Source of the DNA: Sialis fuliginosa
Lineage: Eukaryota > Arthropoda > Insecta > Megaloptera > Sialidae
Reading direction: 5' to 3'
DNA: 64,000 nt
Assembly (NCBI GenBank): GCA_961205875.1
Contig: OY540812.1
Span: 29,583,098 to 29,647,097, forward strand
Notes under the pieces: model-generated
What the model was told of the DNA's origin: nothing
The model's database searches: none
The model's input: only the letters and a program-made list of their open reading frames with translations
Made by a program: the position numbers and the translations under genes
Shown here: positions 57,895-64,000 of the stretch, in pieces
Position numbering within the stretch: the first letter of the stretch is position 1
Layout: every line of letters starts with the position of its first letter

Positions 57895-58862
57895 TCTTCA
57901 ATCTATATCATACCCCATTATTAGATTCTTATTTAATTAAATGTACTAAATTAGAAATATTTGTTGATATTTGATTACTGTCATTACTTAATCATAATCT
58001 ACAGAAACTTAAATGTAAAATAGTTTATTTTGATGACAATTGGCCAATGGTTGTCAAAATGGTGGACATTTAAACTAATTATTATTAGTGTAATCTATTT
58101 ATGAATTATTATATTATCATAGCAACTGATTTACATTGTTTCAAATTTTACGATTATTTATTTTATAACTGTTATAGTACTTATCGTTTTGTAATCATTA
58201 GCAAGTGTCCACACTGTGTTGGGCACGCACATGATAGGGTTCCGTAATCATTCTCACTACGATTTATAAAAATAGCTTTTTAAAAAATTTTCATAAACTA
58301 TTTTAACTGCAGTATTCGTTGTAATTTTCATTGAAAGTACTAATTAAAAGATACATTTTGGATTTTTTTCGGATATTTTTAATTGATAGTTTAGAAATTA
58401 GAGGGGGGAGGACGCTTTGATAACGACTTTAAACGTGTTATAAAAGATTTTTTGTTGCATTTTAGGAGACCAATCTAAAGACTCAATGGATTAGTGAAAA
58501 AAAATTTTGAATTTACTTTTCATTCTATGGGAAGGGTGTCCAAAAAAAATTTTTTTTTAAATCTCATTATTTTTGAATTTGGGTTATCAATCTACGCCCG
58601 TATACCTTATTCGATATAAAATTTATGTAGACAGACAGACGGGTGGACAGAGCGAAACTTAAGGGTTCCTAGTTTTTTACAGAACCCTAAAAACAAACTA
58701 TATTTGCGGATTTTGATAATTAAATTGATTTAATAAAGAGGTAAGTACTTGTTTTATTAGTAACATGAATTCATCAGAATTACAAAAAATAAGCCCATCA
58801 ATCCTAAAAAAAAAACAGTATACTTAGCTCTTAAAGAGGCCAAGACTGGTGCCAGTAATCTT
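57895..58862 (-). mobile_element. Family D element, copy 4, split by family F
   Basis: The left portion (57895-58229) and right portion (58694-58862, ending 'CCAAGACTGGTGCCAGT') are two parts of a reverse family D copy. Between them lies a family F repeat. Confidence 0.7.
58230..58693 (-). repeat. Family F repeat inserted in family D
   Basis: Bounded by 'AGGGTTCCGTAATC' and 'ACAGAACCCTAAAAA' and carries GACAGACAGACGG. At 5.7-6.8 kb the nesting is the other way round. Confidence 0.7.
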
Positions 58863-59025
58863 ACTAATTTGAAAATATTTTAATTTTACGAATAAGAATA
58901 GAGGCAAGACAAACTGGAATATAAATACTACACAAAAATATAACAAAATTTTCAAACTAGTGTATTTAGGCGAAAACAAAATTGTACAATCAAAAGTAAA
59001 AGATCATTTTATAGGGGACAAAAGG

Positions 59026-59560
59026 TACTGGCACCAGTTATGGTCGCTATAAGAGCAAGGTTTACTGTTTTTGTGATTGACTGGCTTCTTTTTTGTAATT
59101 CTCATAAACTCATGTTACTAATAAAATATGTAACCCTTTATTTAATTTAATTTCCAAAGTTCACAAATATATTTTGTTTGTTTTTTTTTTAAATTATAGC
59201 CTTTTATTTTTTTTTATGTTTTTCTCCAGTAATGAATAAAGTAAAACCAGTATGAGCACGCAGTGATGGACACTTACTAATGATTACAAAACGATAAGTA
59301 CTACGACACAAAAGATATAAAATAAAGAATCGTCTTTGAAATATGATAATATAATTATTAATAAATAAATTATACTAACAATTCATTTAAATGCTCACCT
59401 TTTTTACACCTAATTGTCATCAAATCACGCTGTAAGACAGTTAAATGTATATAAATTAATATTCATAAATGGTAGTACCTAATCAAATATCAACGAATAT
59501 TTCTAATTCAGTACATTTAATTAAAAAACTGGGATCATATCCAAGACTGATAGTATTATT
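59026..59560 (+). mobile_element. Family D element, copy 5
   Basis: Starts 'GGTACTGGCACCAGTTATGG' and ends near 'CATATCCAAGACTGATAG'. Confidence 0.72.
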
Positions 59561-59619
59561 TGTTGCTGTTAGCAAAAAATAAAAAAAATGTTTGATTGGT
59601 TATATTATATTCATAAATA

Positions 59620-59745
59620 TGTCGAAAATCGTTATTTTTGGCACTTTTAGGTTAAGATATCTCAATAACCTGAACTAATTGAGAAATTTGCGGATCGGAC
59701 TCGGTTTCAGCACGCCAAAAAACTTCGGGATCATTTCAGTAACAT
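59620..59745 (-). repeat. Family I dispersed repeat, copy 3
   Basis: Reverse copy with 'AATAACCTGAACTAATTGAG' and 'AAAAACTTCGGGATCAT'. Confidence 0.65.
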
Positions 59746-62125
59746 TTGTTTATTCTCTAGTGTTATCCGATCATCCTATACATACATACATATATAGTAC
59801 AGACCATATGTATACCGCATAATGTAATAGTATGTGTACCACCAGTGGTACAAGTATTACAGCCAAATGGTACGCAGAATCGTGATGTAATTCCACAAGT
59901 CTCGCTTATTGGAATTTGTTTTGTTCTTGTTTAGATTTTATTGTTGAGTATTTTCGTAGAATAGATATAGATCTAAATGAAAAAGTTATGTTGAATATTA
60001 TTATGAATATAAGTTTCATTTTATGTACAAATAAAGGGTGTTCTAAACCATTTTATTATATTTTTTTAGGAAATAAACAATAGGCATGATGCCAGTAACA
60101 AAGTATTACTGAAACTATGATTTTAAATAATGAAATATGTTAAAAAGATTCTAAAAAATGTATTTATTTTTATATTAAAAGCGAGATTAATATAATTTTT
60201 GTTAAAATAAAAACACAAAATACAGCAATCCGCCATGTTAGATGGAACACCAATCAGAGTGAATGACGTCACGCCAAAGTAAAAATCATTTTTGTTTCAT
60301 TAATATCTGCACTGTTTATAAATTATTTTGTGGTTTTAAATTATCAATTTACTCAGTTTTGTGTTACCAAAACTAAAAACGAGAAACGTTTGCGATTGTT
60401 GACAATGAGTGTTTACATAGGCGTGACGTCAAAAATACGCCATCACATCTGCGAGCGTTTTGGCGTCAAATTTAAAATTAGTTTTATAAGGGCTAATTTT
60501 AGTGATTAAACCTTTATTTTCTGCAGAAATAAGTATTTTTTTGGTAATAGGAGACACGTAAGATCATCATAGAATAGTTTTTTTTAATTAGGCATCATTT
60601 GTACAGGGGTGGGGGGAGGGGGGAGAATATCAAAAAATACGTTTGAAAATATATTTCATCAATAAAAAAAATTAAACTGGCCCCTCGCTATTTACATTAC
60701 TGCGGAGGGAACATGCTACCCTTCTCCTCATATTGGTTACGCTATTGGCTGTAGCCACCAAAAATTGTAAATGAATATGTAGAAAAGGGTTCGATATAGC
60801 GAAAATTAGATGAAACATTTAAGATAGTAATTTTCTGTACAACTTTTACTCAAAACATTTTCTATGTACATTTTGTTATTTTCTTTTGTGTGATTTTTGT
60901 TATTTTCTTTTGTAAGATTCTTGTGACTTATTTTACCTCTGGATAAGTTCTATAAAATCAATAAATCTATCTATTTATCTACCTAGTACCAATCATTTAA
61001 AAAATAATTTAAAAAATATAGATGAAATAAAAATTACTTTAATATCTACAACTTTATAAAAAATATTATTTCTATTACTCACCGTTTCAAAAATAATCAA
61101 AAAATAAAAAAATTTAGAGGTATAATAAAGAAAAAATCAGTTTCCGGTTTAGTGATAGTTTTTGGCCGTAAAACGTTCACAGACCGACAGATATTGTTTT
61201 TGAATATTATCAACTTTTTTTTATTAACATTATGGTCATAGAAGTCTTAGATCATAACATGCTAACTGAAATTTTTTTCATTTTTTGATAAATACTAATT
61301 CCGATTTCGTTTTTTGTCTTCTTTTATTTGATATATTCATTATATGAATAGTAGTTTAAAATTAATTCAAACTTTCAAATCGATTTAATGAGAAATCACA
61401 TTCTTATAATTAACATGTTATGTTCTAAGACCATCAAATAATAATATAAAATAAATAAATAGAATAATTTCTATCATACATTTTTAAATAGGTATTCTAT
61501 CCACAAAAAAGAAATACATAAAATTACTTATAGTACAGGCAACGAAGGGATTTAAATAGAACAAATTCGGAGTGGAATGAAATTTGGTGCCCATATAATA
61601 TACATAATAGTACGTCTGTACACAAAAGTCCCCATCCATAGGCCTTGTGGAAAAAAAATTACAGCCGTTTGAAATTTAATTTAGTTTTTATTGAATAACT
61701 TCAAGACAAATAAAGATACCGAGACGTGCCTTACATTAAAATTTTCAAAAATATTTGCTTTACAACTTTATTTCAAAATTTTCTCCAACGTATCTACATA
61801 AATTTCTGAAAAATCGCCGTGAATCTGAAAACTAAGTGCGGTTAATCAAAAAAATATGTTTAAATGGATTTTTAAGCTCTTAAAACTGATAATCGAGACA
61901 AATGTCCTCTATAAAAGTTGTAGAGAATAAAATTTTACAATTTTTTTTGTAAGGTACAACATTCGATGTGTAAATTTTTGTTAGATATTTCATTTTTAAA
62001 AAGTCAAAAAAACAAATTTTAATTTATAAAATCGTATAAATAGCATGCTATGAAAATTAGTATTACATAAGAAAATAACATATTGGTATAGAAAATTAAT
62101 GAAAATAAAGGTAATTAATAATTCC
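59746..62125. other. No gene; diffuse repeats
   Basis: A 'TGACGTCACGCC' / 'GGCGTGACGTCA' inverted pair (about 60263 and 60417) brackets about 160 bp and may mark a decayed element. 61550-62050 contains weak relatives of the units of the palindrome that follows ('AAAAGTCCCCAT', 'TTACAGCCGTTT'). Confidence 0.5.
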
Positions 62126-64000
62126 AATACTTCAAATAAGACTTTTAATAACATATTATGATAACAATGTACTGAGGTGTAATTTGTAGCCCCTAGATTT
62201 AATATTATTGTATGTTTTAATAGTTTTAAATATAAATCTTCAAGACATTTTATTTTATATTCAAAATACGGATATTAAATAAGAACAAAATCAGAGTATC
62301 ATAAAAATTTGCATATATGTAGTACTTATATTACATTAGACATGTGCAAAAGTCCTCATAAATTGGAGATATGGAAAAAAAATTATAGCTGTTTTAATTT
62401 TGATATGATAAATTACTATGTATCATATTTTCACTTATTATTAACCGTTTTTTACTTGGACATTTACATATTGTGTATCTCTGTATAGCATGTACATTAT
62501 GAACAATTGAATTATGATCATTTTGATAGAAAATTTTGATTTTTAAATCAAACGGTTGTTAAGATATAAATTTATTTGTTTAATTCGATTTTATAAAAAT
62601 ATATTTTGTTATGTATTTTATACCCGTTTACAGATACGCTTATAACTTTTCTTTCGGGGTATCAATTAATGGGGATTTTCAAACAAGCGTAGTAGATACA
62701 TTAGTGAGTGCATCTGAAAAAGTCCCCATACATTGAAGCCATAGGACAAAAGTTACAGCTGTTTTATAATTACGGTGTGGTAAATTGTTATCTATGTAAT
62801 GTGTTAACTGTAAATTTAATTATGGGTGATTCTCTCAAAAATTGAAAATGAATTTTATTCCTATTTGATCAATGCTAACGTTCTTATTGAAAGTAGTAAC
62901 CATTTTTTTTAATTTCCCCTCGAGACTCTCCATAAAATATTCTTAAGTTTTTTTTTTAAATATACATAGATTTTATACCACATCGTGTTTATAAAAACAG
63001 CTGTAACTTTTGTCCTATTTCTTCAATGTATGGGGACTTTTTCAAATGCACTTACTAATGTATCTACTACGCTTGTTTGAAAATCCCCATTAATTGATAC
63101 CCCGAAAGAAAAGTTATAAGCGTATCTGTAAACGGGTATAAACCTATAAATAATAATGAAAAGCATTTTTTTTTTTAAACTTAAGAATATTTTATGGAGA
63201 GTCCCGATGGGAAATTAAAAAAATGGTTACTACTTTCAATAACAACGATAACATTGATCAAATAGGAATAAAATTCAGTTTCAATTTTTGAGAGAATCAC
63301 CCATAATTAAATTTACAGTTAACACATTACATAGATAACAATTTACCACACCGTAATTATAAAACAGCTGTAACTTTTGTCCTATGGCTTCAATGTATGG
63401 GGACTTTTTCAGATGCACTCACTAATGTATCTACTACGCTTGTTTGAAAATCCCCATTAATTGATACCCCGAAAGAAAAGTTATAAGCGTATCTGTAAAC
63501 GGGTATAAAATACATAACAAAATATATTTTTATAAAATCGAATTAAACAAATAAATTTATATCTTAACAACCGTTTGATTTAAAAATCAAAATTTTCTAT
63601 CAAAATGATCATAATTCAATTGTTCATAATGTACATGCTATACAGAGATACACAATATGTAAATGTCCAAGTAAAAAACGGTTAATAATAAGTGAAAATA
63701 TGATACATAGTAATTTATCATATCAAAATTAAAACAGCTATAATTTTTTTTCCATATCTCCAATTTATGAGGACTTTTGCACATGTCTAATGTAATATAA
63801 GTACTACATATATGCAAATTTTTATGATACTCTGATTTTGTTCTTATTTAATATCCGTATTTTGAATATAAAATAAAATGTCTTGAAGATTTATATTTAA
63901 AACTATTAAAACATACAATAATATTAAATCTAGGGGCTACAAATTACACCTCAGTACATTGTTATCATAATATGTTATTAAAAGTCTTATTTGAAGTATT
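62126..64000. repeat. Long palindrome, arms at least 825 bp
   Basis: 62126-62950 and 63176-64000 are inverted copies. Positions pair as x and 126126-x wherever tested (62621 with 63505, 62891 with 63235), so there is no net indel over more than 800 bp and only scattered mismatches. The 225-bp centre holds a further partial unit. The arms contain repeated 'AAAGTCCCCATACATTGAAG' and 'GTTACAGCTGTTTTATAAT' blocks. The right arm runs off the window, so the true arm length is unknown. Confidence 0.93.

Overview
This is AT-rich eukaryotic DNA, almost certainly insect. The evidence is a spliced gene with GT-AG introns, an insect-type G-protein-coupled receptor, an intact BEL/Pao LTR retrotransposon, a short TTAGG run (the insect telomere unit) and many small DNA transposons with target-site duplications. 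The order cannot be fixed from sequence alone. A dispersed repeat with 'GGTTCCGTACC' and 'TACGGAAC...GCGCGAGT' ends is one I associate mostly with Lepidoptera, but that is weak evidence.

One complete protein gene is supported. It is a five-exon + strand gene spanning 2460-29143 that encodes a 339-residue class A GPCR, called here as Tre1 (trapped in endoderm 1). The exons are 2460-2574, 12465-12711, 25357-25459, 26301-26503 and 28792-29143. All junctions are GT-AG, the phases agree, and the spliced frame runs uninterrupted to a TGA. The codon for R121 of the NRY motif is split by intron 2. Introns 1 and 2 (9.9 and 12.6 kb) are packed with transposons.

Intron 2 holds a nest of elements. A fold-back element (12840-21368, arms about 462 bp) has a 6.8 kb BEL/Pao retrotransposon inside its right arm (14168-20978). 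That retrotransposon has two 459-bp LTRs with no difference seen by eye, a 5-bp target duplication CCTAT and a single 1716-codon gag-pol ORF, so it is very young.

Downstream of Tre1, 29-64 kb is mostly intergenic and repeat-built: hAT-like elements with 8-bp duplications, Harbinger-like, piggyBac-like and pogo-like MITEs, fold-back elements, decayed LINE pieces and several unclassified families nested in one another. Three things stand out there. One is a candidate cysteine-rich last coding exon on the - strand (33328-33475). Another is a tight cluster of TTATGTAA sites (49785-49917). The third is a near-perfect palindrome with arms of at least 825 bp that runs off the right edge (62126-64000). 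No RNA genes or CRISPR arrays were seen.
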